This document shows, piece after piece, positions 11,215 to 22,478 of a DNA stretch of 64,000 nucleotides (positions are counted from its first letter, which is position 1; every line of letters begins with the position of its first letter). Made by a program: the position numbers and the translations under genes. The notes under the pieces are model-generated. The model was given only the letters and a program-made list of their open reading frames with translations, had not been told where the DNA came from and searched no databases. Source of the stretch: Tetracladium setigerum (lineage: Eukaryota > Ascomycota > Leotiomycetes > Helotiales); contig PZJY01000001.1 of NCBI GenBank assembly GCA_031472005.1, positions 4,278,001 to 4,342,000 of the forward strand. Reading direction: 5' to 3'.

Positions 11215-13868
11215 TCACGAACGCATTCCATTCGATTCCAAAAGCCACGTATCCCATTGATCCCATGTAATCCCATTCGCATTCATATTATTCATAGTCA
11301 CGTTGTTGTTTGCTTGCTGCTGTTGTTGTTGTTGCTGCTGCTCCTGCTGCATTGTCGTTGTTGTCGGTTGACTTTCTTGAGGGAGGAGAAAGTCGAAATC
11401 CATGTTCATGCCTACTTCGGTGAGGTAGTTATCACCGATGAATCCGTTTGCGTACCAGAATGAGTCGCGTTCTGGATTTTGTTGTTGCTGTTGATGTGGG
11501 GGAGAGCTGATGTTGGAATAGGTGTGAGTATTGGGTTGTGGTTGCTGTTGTGGTTGTTGTTGGGATTGGGAAAGGGATTGTTGTTGAGATGGAGAAGTTG
11601 ATGATGATGATAATGGATTGGTGCTGATATTGCCGGCATTAGAAGATGGCTGGGATTGAAGATTTGTCGATTCCAGAACGCTGCTTAAGGTTTGAACATT
11701 CACATTCACATTCCCACTCCCATCAACACCACTCCTAGCCAGACGAGCTTGTCGTTTCGTTCTTGCCATTTCACGACTTTGGCGGAGCTGTAAAATGATG
11801 GTCGGTGTAGGTTGAGGCGGCAGTCCATTCTTCTGAAGTGCACTCTCCCGATCACTATACGCTTTCAAGCAAAGATTGCCCACAGCTATATAAACCGGCT
11901 TCTTCGTATCTGACACCATCTCCGGCGTATGAGCGTAGATACTACAAATAAGCTGCCACGCTTTCTCCGCCTCGGGTGTGAGCGGATAAGTGCGCAACGT
12001 ATCGAGGACATGAATGAGAGCGTGCCACTGCTGGAAGAAGGTCGCGTGCCAAGCAAACTGTTTGATGGTGGGGTTCGTCTGCATCATGTTATGCTGCTCC
12101 AAGAGCTTCATGCTGACTTCAAGAACCCATTGTCGCTCTACTGGTGGCGTTTGTTCGATACTGGGCCAGCGACGCGGGTGGTGGCTGAGGAAACGGATCA
12201 TGTTTAGAGCGTAGCGCGCCATCAGCATGGTCATGAAATGCAAGGGGATGGAGGGATCGCAGTAGCGCAGATACTGAGTTTCGAGGAGTTGTTCGACTTC
12301 ATTGAACTCTTTGTTCATGTCGTGATCGACGCTCGTTGGCACATGCAGGTGAAACTGGCTTGGGTTCAGGCCCTGCTCGCGGAATTTGGAGATGCGGATG
12401 GATGCGAATCTGACGAGTTCATACCGCAAAGAGACGAAACAGATATCTGTTAGACCGTCGGTTTTGGCTTCGACGGATGTCATGCCTGAGAAGAGCTCCG
12501 TGTCGTTGATGGCAGTGGGGAATTTTGTGCTGTTAATCCCCGTATCGAGATTTCGAAACTTGGCTAGACCGCAGAGCTCTGCGGTGCGGAAGTCGTGGGT
12601 TTTTAGAAACCACCAGATGCGTCGGCGCATTTCGGTCTCGAAGGGTGGTAGCCCAAGGGTGCTTCCATCACAGTCGAGTCCCATACTTTCTGCGATGCGG
12701 AGGGCTACTCCAGTGAGTGTCCATAGGGTGCGAGGTGGGTAGATATCTCGCACGGAAATGATGTGGATGAGAAGGGCTTGGAGCACGACGAGGCTGGACG
12801 TTCCCATGAACTTGGCTCGCTTCAATGCAGATTTCGTGGCATTGATGTATCGTGTCAAGAGAGATTTTCTGGATTCAGCGAATAAGGCTTTGCAATCGAC
12901 GTCGCTTAGTGACATGACGGCTGCAGTGTAGATAGCGAACATGATTGTTTCGAAACTAGGCGGAGTGTCGGTGATATTGGCTGCAGCCTTTTGAATGGCT
13001 TGCTGTAGAGTGGGAATATGTACTAGCTTTGTCATTGGATCGACATTTTCTGTGAAGATTCGCCATAACTGAAGTATTTCCTCCGGCGGTGGGTGATCTA
13101 TGGTTGTTGAGTTGGGTGAGTGTTGAATGTTGAGTACATAGTCGAAGTCATCGTCGGATGCCTCCTCATCACTTCCATCTTCAGAAGAAATGTCCAGGAC
13201 TTCCTCGGGATCTTGGAGCTAATACGTGTTAATGCTATGTCTTCGTGATTGGCAGGACTCGGCTAGGTTACCTCTTCTACTACTCTTGTCCACAAGATAC
13301 TATATTTGATGTTAGCACTTGGCATTCGGGAAAAGGTCAAAGGTACTGCTGAGGAGAACTTACTTGTCAACAAATTTAAAGGTCCCTTGACGACCATGAA
13401 CCATCTGAGTCTTGTAAACACGCTCACGTGGATTGAGAGGCGTAAATGACGGCGTCGGCGATGGCAGGCTTTTCAGTTGTTGTGAGCCCGGTAAGTCAGT
13501 AGAATGCTCCGAGTTAGACTCGGGGAGTCCGGAAGCTTGTTTGGATCGATGCCTTGCTCTTTCAACAGCCCTTCGTAGAACCTAAGGCGATCGAGAAGGA
13601 TTTGATCTTTGACTCTCTGTTGTCTCTTCCGTGGCAAGCTATGCGTGGTGTTGAAGACGCATTCCACGTGATGCTTCACACAGTTGCTGCAAGGGCTTTG
13701 TCGGTCACACTTGACCTTGCGGTCGGCGCAACGAGTGCAGGCGTGGGTCGGTCTTGGCCTGCTTGGTATACTGATATTGTTGCTAGGTGGTGGTGGTGGT
13801 GGTAGATCCGTTGGTATACTACTACTCGAGGGGGGAGTGGAGTTTGGGGTGGCCATAGTCATTGACAT
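11215..13868 (-). CDS. Zn2Cys6 transcription factor with fungal-specific regulatory domain, apparent frame break
   Basis: The binuclear cluster CTRCADRKVKCDRQSPCSNC plus a final VEC gives the exact C-x2-C-x6-C-x5-C-x2-C-x6-C spacing. A basic linker and a dimerisation helix (LLDRLRFYEGLLKEQG) follow. The middle is a fungal transcription factor domain (MRRRIWWFLKTHDFRTAELC). The C-terminus is a Ser/Gln-rich activation-type tail with poly-Gln. Exons read: 13868-13364, 13299-13272, 13218-11215. Within exon 1 the frame changes near the GGGG run at 13522-13525. One extra base there restores DSPESNSEHSTDLPGS and about 845 residues; no intron fits. The first ATG in frame is 13868; upstream sequence in this frame starts only with TTG. 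It diverges from an FAD monooxygenase, which it may regulate. Confidence 0.85.
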
Positions 13869-14553
13869 GGTTTGGTTATTTGTGCTTGTGCTGCCTGGTG
13901 GATGTGAATTTGTTCTGCTCAACGAAACTGATACTCGTCTGGATGATGATGGAGACAGTTCAATAGTGGCGTGGCCATCGAATAATTACATCCTCACAAG
14001 TAACATACGGAATAGAGTACCTTAGGGCGGAATACCAAGGTCACGATGTTGGAGAGAATGTGTGACTGTCTTCGATGCACTTTCTACACAAATGGAATCC
14101 GTGACGCGTTGATGTTAGCGGTTGATGTTGTAGTGAGTCGGATCCACAGCTACTGATTGGTCCATTATGCGAAGCGGGCCCACTTAAAAAGCCGAGTCGC
14201 TAATTTCTTCGGGCCCGAACGGGGGGATGTCGAAGTTGATGTTGACCTTCTAAGACTCTATCAACACCAAGTTAGATATCTGATTAAAGAACCTCTATAC
14301 ATCTCCAGAGATATCTCAGACTCCGAGCCCGAGCCTTTCTTTCTTATTTAAAAGCTTCGCGCAAATTCTCTCAATTAAAAATGGCATCTCCATCTCTCAA
14401 CCCACTCTTATCATCTATCTCCATCTCCCTTTATAAATTTGCTTCACACAATTGCTTCAAGTCAATAGCGACGTTAATATCACCCTCCTACAAGTACAAG
14501 TCTACAGCGACAGTAAAATCACTCCCTTTCAAGCATCTATCCCATCACTCCAA
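13869..14553. promoter_or_regulatory. Divergent promoter between Zn2Cys6 regulator and FAD monooxygenase
   Basis: Roughly 680 bp between outward-facing starts. It contains two GGGCCC palindromes about 40 bp apart (14177-14182 and 14211-14216) and a CT-rich leader before 14554. The upstream ATG at 14381, in good context (AAAATGGC), opens a 63-codon frame that ends at 14572 and overlaps the main start in another frame. Which elements bind a regulator is unknown. Confidence 0.5.
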
Positions 14554-15883
14554 ATGCCTCTCAGAGTCTTGATCAGCGGAGCTGGAATCGCTGGTTCAAC
14601 CCTCGCCTTCTACCTTGCCAAAACAGGTGCACACATCACCGTTGTCGAGAAAACCAAATCCCTCCTTCCCCATGGACAAAATGTTGATATCCAAGGAAGT
14701 GCTCTTGTCGCCATTGCCAAAATGGGTCTCATGGATCAAGTACACGCGGCCAATACAAGTGAGAAAGGCTCACAGTTCATCGACTCCAAGGGTAAGCCAC
14801 TTGCCTTGTTTCCGATGAGCAAAGACTCAGCCGTGAGTCTGACCTCACAATTTGAGATCTTGAGAGGAGATTTGGCGAAAATTCTCTATGAGGCCGCGAA
14901 GGTCCTTCCGAATGTGCATTATCTGTTTGATACAACAATTGTAAGCCTGTGCTCTGTTTTCCAGTCCCCTTATGCAACTTCTCACATAATTTCATCGCAC
15001 TAATTACTCTCAGAGAGAGGTCATCTCAAATGATAGCGACGTTGTCAAGGTAGAATTCAGCGACGGATCGGTGCAGGAGTTTGATCTTCTCGTAGCGGCA
15101 GATGGCCAATGGTCCAAAGTTCGGAAGCAGTGTTTCAATCCAGAGAGCATCACCGTGATTGATATGGGGATGTATGCTGCGTATTGGACGGTCCCACGAC
15201 TACCAACTGATAACGACTGGTGGAACATCTACTTGGCTCTCAAGTCAAGAATCATCACTACCAGACCCGATCCACACAACACAATTCGAGCAATGTTCAC
15301 TTACATGCCGTGCACCGAGACCCAAAAAGTTGTGTGGAGGAAGGCTTCCAAGGGCGACAGAGAAACTCAGCAAAAGTGCGTAGAAGAGACGTTCGGAGAT
15401 GCCGGGTGGCAGGCACAAAGATTGCTAGAGGCCATGGATGGAGCGCCCGACTTTTATTTCCACACCATCCAACAAATTCGGATGTCGAGATGGTACAACT
15501 CTCGAGTTATCTGCCTGGGAGACACCGCTTATGCCCCAACACCGCTCACGGGAGCAGGAACTTCTCTGGCCATAATCGGAGGTTATGTTCTCGCTGGCGA
15601 ATTGAGTCGACTGGGAGAAATGGAAAATCCAGCAAGAGCGCTCGAGGCTTACGAGAATAAGTTCCGCCCATTCATTGAGAAGCAGCAGCAGATCCCGTCG
15701 TTTCTACCAGGTATTGCGCATCCTGAAACGGCATGGAAGAGATGGATTGTTCATACGGTCGCGTGGATTGCGTCTAAAGTTGTTGCTAGTCGATGGTTGC
15801 CACTCAAGTTTGGTGATGAGTTTGATGACGAAGGATTCCCACTCCCTATTTACTCACTATTCGAGAGTGAGACAGTGAAGTAG
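14554..15883 (+). CDS. FAD-dependent monooxygenase (PHBH/UbiH-like)
   Basis: Single-component flavoprotein hydroxylase of the group that includes aromatic hydroxylases. Two exons (14554-14940 and 15014-15883) separated by a 73 bp intron give 418 residues. The N-terminus MPLRVLISGAGIAGSTLAFY holds the GxGxxG dinucleotide site. The middle shows the DG motif LLVAADGQW, and the C-terminal half the GD motif VICLGDTAYAPTPLTGAG. These three motifs define the family. No signal peptide was seen; a cytosolic enzyme is expected. It lies between a divergent Zn2Cys6 regulator and a Dal5-like transporter, suggesting uptake and hydroxylation of an organic anion. The substrate is not known. A 63-codon upstream ORF overlaps the start. 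Confidence 0.9.
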
Positions 15884-16940
15884 TATTGTTGAAAGACCGG
15901 CTAGGGATCCGGTTGATGGAATTTGGTGAGAGCGGTCTGATTCCGCGCAGGCAAGAGAGAATACAATGGTCAAGAGATGGAGATTCGAGAATGCGGAAAC
16001 AACGGAAGTGATCCTCAACATCTTTTCAAAGTAGTGAATGAAAATGGGAATTCAAAATATGGATCTAGCGATGCAAATCTCGTTAGCTGGGACCACCAGG
16101 GACTGTCTAGAAGAATAATGCGTCAGCGCCCAGGCCATTGGAACGTACAAAGGGTTCTACCAAATATAATCAAGTGTACCGGTGGGATGACCTCGCCAAT
16201 CACGAGAGTACCCTTTGTCATTAGACTCCTCTCCCGCCTGCCATATCTCACATCCGCAACTACTCAAGCAACTTAATCTGCGACCTCCGCCCATTAGCCA
16301 AGCTACAGTACAGTGCCTTATTTATCACACGAAAGGGGGAAGAGACCGCTGTGCTGGAACTGTCAGAGTTGCCAGACTAACAGCCGTGGTACGTTGCCGA
16401 TCTCTGGCTGACTTTGACCTGCGTCACACTCATCCCGTTGAAGTAACAAGGCTACCAACAGCGGCAGTTCTCTTACCCCTTTCCTGCGTCTTTATGGGGA
16501 GAGGACTGAAGTATCTCATATCCTCGGCCTGACTCGATGCTCCTTCATTGGTGGGAGGGCCGGGAGATGTTGACATCCTTGTTGACATTGTCGAATGGCT
16601 GCGAGCGTAACACTAAGCGAGTGTCCGGTGGGTGGCACACCATGGCACACCAAGGATCACTAAGGACCACCCCAGACCCTCCCAAGCTTCCCCCGCAATC
16701 CGAACCCCAAGCTCAAACAAACTTTGCGCCCAGATGCCCAGATCGGCCTCCACACTCTGCATCTCTTCCATTGCTGTACATCCAGCTCCATTATTCTCCA
16801 CACCTCCGCCATTTCCCCAGACTCGTTCCTATTTATTCTCAGGCCATTCCCCCTTCACATCTTCTCGCTAAATAATGCGGGAATCAGTTCATTAAGTTGA
16901 TATCAATCCGCAATCAACCTGATCACCAAACAACGTGACA
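15884..16940. other. Intergenic, promoter of MFS transporter
   Basis: About 1.06 kb. The open frames are short and without recognisable domains. The last 300 bp are C/T-rich and end in a leader immediately before the ATG at 16941. No specific site was identified. Confidence 0.55.
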
Positions 16941-18650
16941 ATGGCAACAACAAACACCACCACCGAGCACAATATCGAGGAGAAGGGCGCCGATAGGTCG
17001 TTGGAGGAACTCTCAGATGGCTCCACAAGAGACAAGGGCGTCTTTGTGCATGAAGAGACCGCTCATCATGTTGCTGAGAGAGGTCAATTCGCCACCGACA
17101 GGTAAGTAGTATATGCCACTCACTATCAACCTTCATCAACTTCATAGCATGGCTAACAACACTCTCATAGCCATGGGCGTTCCCTCATCGTGTTCGATCA
17201 GGACGCTGAGAGGAGGCTGCGCTTGAAGATTGATCTCTATATCATTCCCACTGTCGCCCTCTTGTATCTCTTCTGCTTCATTGATCGTGCAAATATCGGT
17301 TCGTTTCACCGTCCTTCCATTTGCTTATGACTACTGTCTGACCACATCTCAGGTAACGCAAGACTTGCTGGGTTCGAGAACGACCTTCATTTGAAGGGAT
17401 ACGATTACAATATTGTTCTGTCCGTCTTTTACATCTCATACATCATCTTTGAGATTCCCGCCAATATGGCTTGCAAATGGATTGGCCCAGGATGGTTCAT
17501 TCCGGCCACCACTCTCGCTTTCGGCATCTGTTCAATCGGCACGGCCTTCGTCACCAATCTCTCGGGCGCCTGTGGTGTTCGATTTCTTTTGGGAGTCTTT
17601 GAGGCTGGAATGCTTCCAGGTATCGCATACTACATGTCAAGATGGTACCGACGAAGTGAACTTGCCTTCCGACTAGCTCTCTACATCGTGATGGCACCAC
17701 TCGCCGGTGCTTTCGGAGGTCTACTCGCCAGCGCCATTCTAACTCTCGACTCATTCGGCAGCCTCAAGAGATGGGAGATGATTTTTGCGATTGAGGGGAT
17801 AATCACGTGTCTCCTCGCACTCATCGGCTTCTTCACGCTCACCGATCGACCAGAAACAGCATCATGGCTCACCCAAGAAGAAAAAGATCTCGCCATCGCA
17901 CGCGTCAAGTCCGAGAGAGTTGGCACAACCGAAGTCCTCGACGCAATCGACCGCAAGAAAACTCTTCACGGCATCTTCGGCCCCGTCACGCTGGCAACCT
18001 CATTTATATTCCTCCTGGACAACATCACCGTTCAAGGCCTTGCCTTCTTCGCTCCCACGATTGTCCGGACCATCTACCCCGCCCAAGCCAAAAATGTCGT
18101 CTTCCTCCAACTCCGCACCGTCCCGCCCTATGTCGTTGGCGCATTCTTCACCGTCGCGATTCCCTTCTTGAGCTGGCGTTTCGATCGCCGCACCCACTTC
18201 ATGATCATATCCGCCCCGTTGATGATGATCGGCTACATCATGTTCCTCGCCTCTACCGAACCCATGGTTCGATACGGCGCGACATTCATCATTGCCTCTG
18301 GCGCCTTCTCCTTCGGTGCTCTCTGCAACGCTCAGGTTTCCGGCAACGTGGTATCAGACACGGCTCGATCCTCGGCCATCGGGACAACCGTCATGTTTGG
18401 CAATATCGGAGGTCTGATCTCCACCTGGAGTTTCCTGCCGCATGATGGACCGAATTACAGAATTGGCAACGGGCTGAATCTTGCGACGTCGAGTTTGATA
18501 CTTTGCTGTAGCTTGGCGTTGCTGGCCTGGATGAAGTTTGATAATAAGAAGAGAGATAAGGTTAATGTGGATGAGAAGTTGGCTGGGTTGAGCCAGAAGC
18601 AGATTCAAGGGCTTGATTGGAAACATCCTGGATTTAGGTGGAAGCCGTGA
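16941..18650 (+). CDS. MFS transporter, allantoate permease (Dal5-like) anion:cation symporter family
   Basis: Three exons: 16941-17101, 17171-17298 and 17353-18650, about 528 residues. A soluble N-terminus of about 70 residues is followed by IPTVALLYLFCFIDRANIGNAR, the hallmark first helix of the ACS/Dal5 family. The next helices contain LSVFYISYIIFEIPAN and the family-typical RFLLGVFEAGMLPGIAYY with the following SRWYRR loop. About 12 hydrophobic segments can be counted, with a charged central loop near residues 265-310. The family imports carboxylates such as allantoate, vitamins or small peptides by proton symport. Its place next to a flavin hydroxylase and a Zn2Cys6 regulator suggests import of that enzyme's substrate, but this is inference. 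Confidence 0.93.
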
Positions 18651-20288
18651 GATTGTTTTGGTGGAGCATGCGAGTTATTAATTCGCTGTTTCTTTTCTTT
18701 TTTTTTGGTCAGAAAACAGGAATTTTGAAACGGAATTCTTTAGGTTATTACTAAAGCTGAGATAAATAACTTTGGCTGCCTACGTATAGGTACCTAGCTA
18801 TGGGATACTTCGCTACTATTGTATGAACATTGGACGGGACGCACCGTCATCCTCAGGTGGAGGGAGGGAGGAAGGATAAATCACAACTTATTATTCAACA
18901 CTTTCAAACTTCTAATAAATGAATGAAATCCTCTCAAAAACAGTGTCATACATTCTATCATCTAATACCACAAAAAGCAACAAACATCCACTCACAAGGA
19001 ATGATACAGTAGGCTTCGATTGCGGTGTCTTTCTTTGCCTCAGGTTGTTGCTTCTGGCATGTCCGTAATTAGTTAGGCCTTTTGTGCTGGACTATTTACC
19101 TCGTTGACGATTGGTCCGTGTCGTTCCAATTGTGCACTCCAAGGCGTCCTCAAAACTCTTTTATGAGACATTATGGTGGTTCGATTGTCTGATAATTCAG
19201 ACAATGCTTAGTCATGTTATCACGATTTTCGCACAGCCGCCAAAGAACATCGAGATTCGTCCGCATAATTATCCTCAGAAAACAGCCTACAACAGTCTTG
19301 GAAAAACGTGCATGCATGCCACTAGCATTAAATGTAGCTTGGAATGCTACGCATTCTTTATATGCCTGAATTTGAAGATGGGGATCTATCCAGTTGACAC
19401 CCTTCCATGATCCATGAGTAAGTTGTAGTGGACAACGCACAGTAGAGTAGAGTGATCCTAATGATCCCAATAATCCTAGTTTCTCTCGGCTCTTCTTTGA
19501 AGCCCTAGATGGCTAATCGACGGCCTTGTGCTACGTTGTAACGCATGTCAAATGTACCAAGAGCTCTGTACGAGAGCCGTAAGCTCAGCCTCACAAGCTG
19601 TTGGCCAACGACCTGTCTCCATCAGCCAGTTATGAAGACTTTATTAATTACTGTAACGCATCTGTTACTGTACACAAGTAGTCAAGGCGTCATATAAATT
19701 CGAAAATTGTTCAGCTTAGCAGCCTCGGGTTGATTCTGCCTTTGCTGCGCCATGTTCCCGGCTGCTTCCGCCTTTGCTGCGCCATGCTCTCAGGCGAATC
19801 TCTTGCATTGCTTCTTGTACCCCGTAGCCTCATGTTTCCCCAAATGACACGAACCCAGCTGCTTGATGAATGTTTTGATGTTGGGGGATGGTCACATGAT
19901 TCAGGCCTCCACGCAGCCATAGCTAGTTTTAGGAAGAGGGAGAGCTTCTCTCTCCTCCTTCTGATTCTTCAGACGATTACATACCACCAAAACAATACCA
20001 TTGCTTTGCTGGCCTTCGTTCCTCTTGTCTTCCTTCCTTCTCCTCCTCGCGTTCCCTGTACCCACCTTTGAACACGACCTTTGAAGCATGTCCTTGGGTT
20101 CTACATACATGTAATTTACCATCTATACTCGTCAGGATAGCTTTCACTTTACATCGGACATCGATCTTTACTCTAGTAAGTTCCTCTGTCGTTGGTACAT
20201 TTATGGTCATCTACCTCATGGCCAGCCTTCCCAGTATCCGAATTTCAAAGCATACTAACAAACTATCTTTTTTGCATGACAGATCGAG
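18651..20288. other. Intergenic; probable spliced leader of the HET gene at its end
   Basis: About 1.6 kb without a supported gene. A 16-bp unit CCTTTGCTGCGCCATG occurs twice within 50 bp (near 19739 and 19771). GTAAGT at 20176 and an acceptor GACAG ending at 20282, seven bases before the ATG, suggest an intron in the leader of the HET gene. Confidence 0.5.
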
Positions 20289-22478
20289 ATGGATATTTTC
20301 AAATACGAAGAGATTGATCTTGATAGGCCTGCATTTCGGCTGCTACGACTTGTAAAAGGCCGTGACTCCGACATTGAGTGCGAGCTAATTCAAGCCTGGT
20401 TCTGCGAGGGTAGCGAAATTATTCCCTATGAGGCCTTATCATATACTTGGGGGGGCACTGCAATGACCGAGTACATCAAACTGAATGGGAGACGACTTAA
20501 TATCACCGGAAATCTGTACTGGGCACTTTGGTATCTGCGTTACCAAGATACAGACAGAATGCTTTGGGTTGATGCGGTTTGCATCAACCAAGGCAATGAC
20601 AGAGAACGAGGACACCAAGTTCAGCAAATGGGGAGTATATACTCTCGGGCTGATCGAGTCATTATCTGGTTGGGTCTAGCGACACACGCAACAGATGTCA
20701 TCATGGACTCTCTAAGGCACCTACAGAAAGAGTCTTCCAAATATGTGCATAAAGACTGGAAACTCGCGGACAGACGCTGGATAGATCTTTGGACAGCGGC
20801 GAAGCCTATCATAAGAAGAGAGCACTTAGATCCGGAGACACTCCAGCGTAATGGAACAAGATTACTCTTGGAGCGACCTTGGTTTCGGAGAGTTTGGATT
20901 TTGCAAGAAGTCGCAAACGCAAAAACTGCGGTGGTGTGTTGCGGCACGAAATCTGTCGTAGCGCGCATCTTTGCCCTTGCTCCGTCGCTAACAGGAGTGA
21001 AAGTACAACCTCATTGTCAAGCCGTCTTGGATATCATGCCGGGTCAGCCGAAAGATTCCTGGTGGAGCCAGAAACGAGATCTTTACACTCTCTTGGTAAA
21101 GTTCAAGGGAAGCGAAGCAAGCGACCAACGGGATAGGATATACGCGTTACTCGGCATATCCTCTGATGGGTGCGACAATGATAATCTGAGTGCAGACTAT
21201 ACAAAGGACACGGAGCAAGTCATTCGTGATACCCAGTCATTCTTGTTCGGTCTGACCGACCCTCTTTACAATACAATGTCAGAATTCTTGGACAATTTCA
21301 TAAAATTGAACACAGCATCTCTTAGCAAACTCGCGCAATCGGACAATGCAGATAATGTAGCAGATTTTCTTCGGAGACGAGGAGACAGAGTTAATATCAC
21401 AGAGGACGTGGGGGAAGCCGCAGCAGGGAACTGTAAGAGCGGAAAGGAAGTCATGGCGCTTCTTCTTGAACAACGAGAAAATTGCTTTAAAATTACAGAG
21501 GGCGCAGTGAGAGCTGCGGCAGGGAACTTGGAGAGCGGAAAGGAAGTAATAGCGCTTCTTCTTAAACAACGAGGAGATAAAGATAAATTTAGAAGGAATC
21601 GGTTGACCAGGAATGCATTTCAAGGAGACGAAACCGAAATCACAGATTGGACAATCTCAGCTTTGGCAGGGAACTGTGAGAGCGGAAAAGAAGTAATAAT
21701 GGCACTTCTTCTTAAGCAGCTAGGAGACGAAGTCAAGATTACAGAGGGGGCAATTAAAGCTGCGGCAGGGGACCAGGAGAGCGGAAAGGAAATAATGGCA
21801 CTTCTTCTTGAGCAGCGAGGAGATGAAGTCAAGATTACAGAGGACGTGGTAATAGCTGCGGCAGGGAACCAGGAGAGTGGAAAGGAAATAATGGCACTTC
21901 TTCTTGAGCAACGAGGAGATGAAGTCAAGATTACAGAGGACGTGGTAATAGCTGCGGCAAGGAACCAGGAGAGCGGAAAGGAAATAATGGCACTTCTTCT
22001 TGAGCAACGAGGAGATGAAGTCAAGATTACAGAGGACGTGGTAATAGCTGCGGCAAGGAACCAGGAGAGCGGAAAGGAAATAATGGCACTTCTTCTTGAG
22101 CAGCGAGGAGATGAAGTCAAGATTACAGAGGACGTGGTAATAGCTGCGGCAGGGAACCAGGAGAGTGGAAAGGAAATAATGGCACTTCTTCTTGAGCAAC
22201 GAGGAGATGAAGTCAAGATTACAGAGGATATAGTAAAAGCTGCGGCAAAGAACTGGAACGGAGGGGAAGTAATGACACTTCTTCTTGAGCAGCGAGGAGA
22301 CGAAGTTAAGATTACAGAGGATGTGGTAAAAGCTGCGGCAGAGAACTGGAACGGAGAGAAAGTAATGGCACTTCTTCTTGAGCAGCGAGGAGACGAAGTT
22401 AAGATTACAGAGGATGTGGTAAAAGCTGCGGCAGAGAACTGGAACGGAGAGAAAGTAATGACACTTCTTCTTGAGTAG
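20289..22478 (+). CDS. HET-domain protein with C-terminal near-identical 32-aa repeats
   Basis: 729 residues in one exon. Residues about 45-200 form a HET (heterokaryon incompatibility) domain: YEALSYTWGG, LWVDAVCINQGNDRER, QMGSIYSRADRVIIWLG, then RPWFRRVWILQEV and the later RDRIYALLGIS. HET domains trigger cell death or allorecognition responses in filamentous ascomycetes. From about residue 363 the protein is a tandem array of 31-32 residue units with core KITEDVVIAAAGN...GKEIMALLLEQR. The first are diverged, units 4-8 nearly identical in DNA. The array stops where a CAG codon of the last unit is TAG. Family knowledge: high-identity repeats behind such domains diversify fast and may recognise ligands. 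The partner is unknown. Confidence 0.88.
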   Translation: MDIFKYEEIDLDRPAFRLLRLVKGRDSDIECELIQAWFCEGSEIIPYEALSYTWGGTAMTEYIKLNGRRLNITGNLYWALWYLRYQDTDRMLWVDAVCINQGNDRERGHQVQQMGSIYSRADRVIIWLGLATHATDVIMDSLRHLQKESSKYVHKDWKLADRRWIDLWTAAKPIIRREHLDPETLQRNGTRLLLERPWFRRVWILQEVANAKTAVVCCGTKSVVARIFALAPSLTGVKVQPHCQAVLDIMPGQPKDSWWSQKRDLYTLLVKFKGSEASDQRDRIYALLGISSDGCDNDNLSADYTKDTEQVIRDTQSFLFGLTDPLYNTMSEFLDNFIKLNTASLSKLAQSDNADNVADFLRRRGDRVNITEDVGEAAAGNCKSGKEVMALLLEQRENCFKITEGAVRAAAGNLESGKEVIALLLKQRGDKDKFRRNRLTRNAFQGDETEITDWTISALAGNCESGKEVIMALLLKQLGDEVKITEGAIKAAAGDQESGKEIMALLLEQRGDEVKITEDVVIAAAGNQESGKEIMALLLEQRGDEVKITEDVVIAAARNQESGKEIMALLLEQRGDEVKITEDVVIAAARNQESGKEIMALLLEQRGDEVKITEDVVIAAAGNQESGKEIMALLLEQRGDEVKITEDIVKAAAKNWNGGEVMTLLLEQRGDEVKITEDVVKAAAENWNGEKVMALLLEQRGDEVKITEDVVKAAAENWNGEKVMTLLLE
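21379..22478 (+). repeat. Tandem coding repeat array, 96/93-bp units
   Basis: Eleven units were counted. Units starting at 21723, 21819, 21915, 22011 and 22107 are 96 bp and differ at only a few positions. Units at 22203, 22296 and 22389 are of the 93-bp type with NWNG in place of NQESG. Identity extends to synonymous positions, which indicates recent amplification or gene conversion. Degenerate repeat-like sequence persists past the stop (about 22560-22610). Confidence 0.9.
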
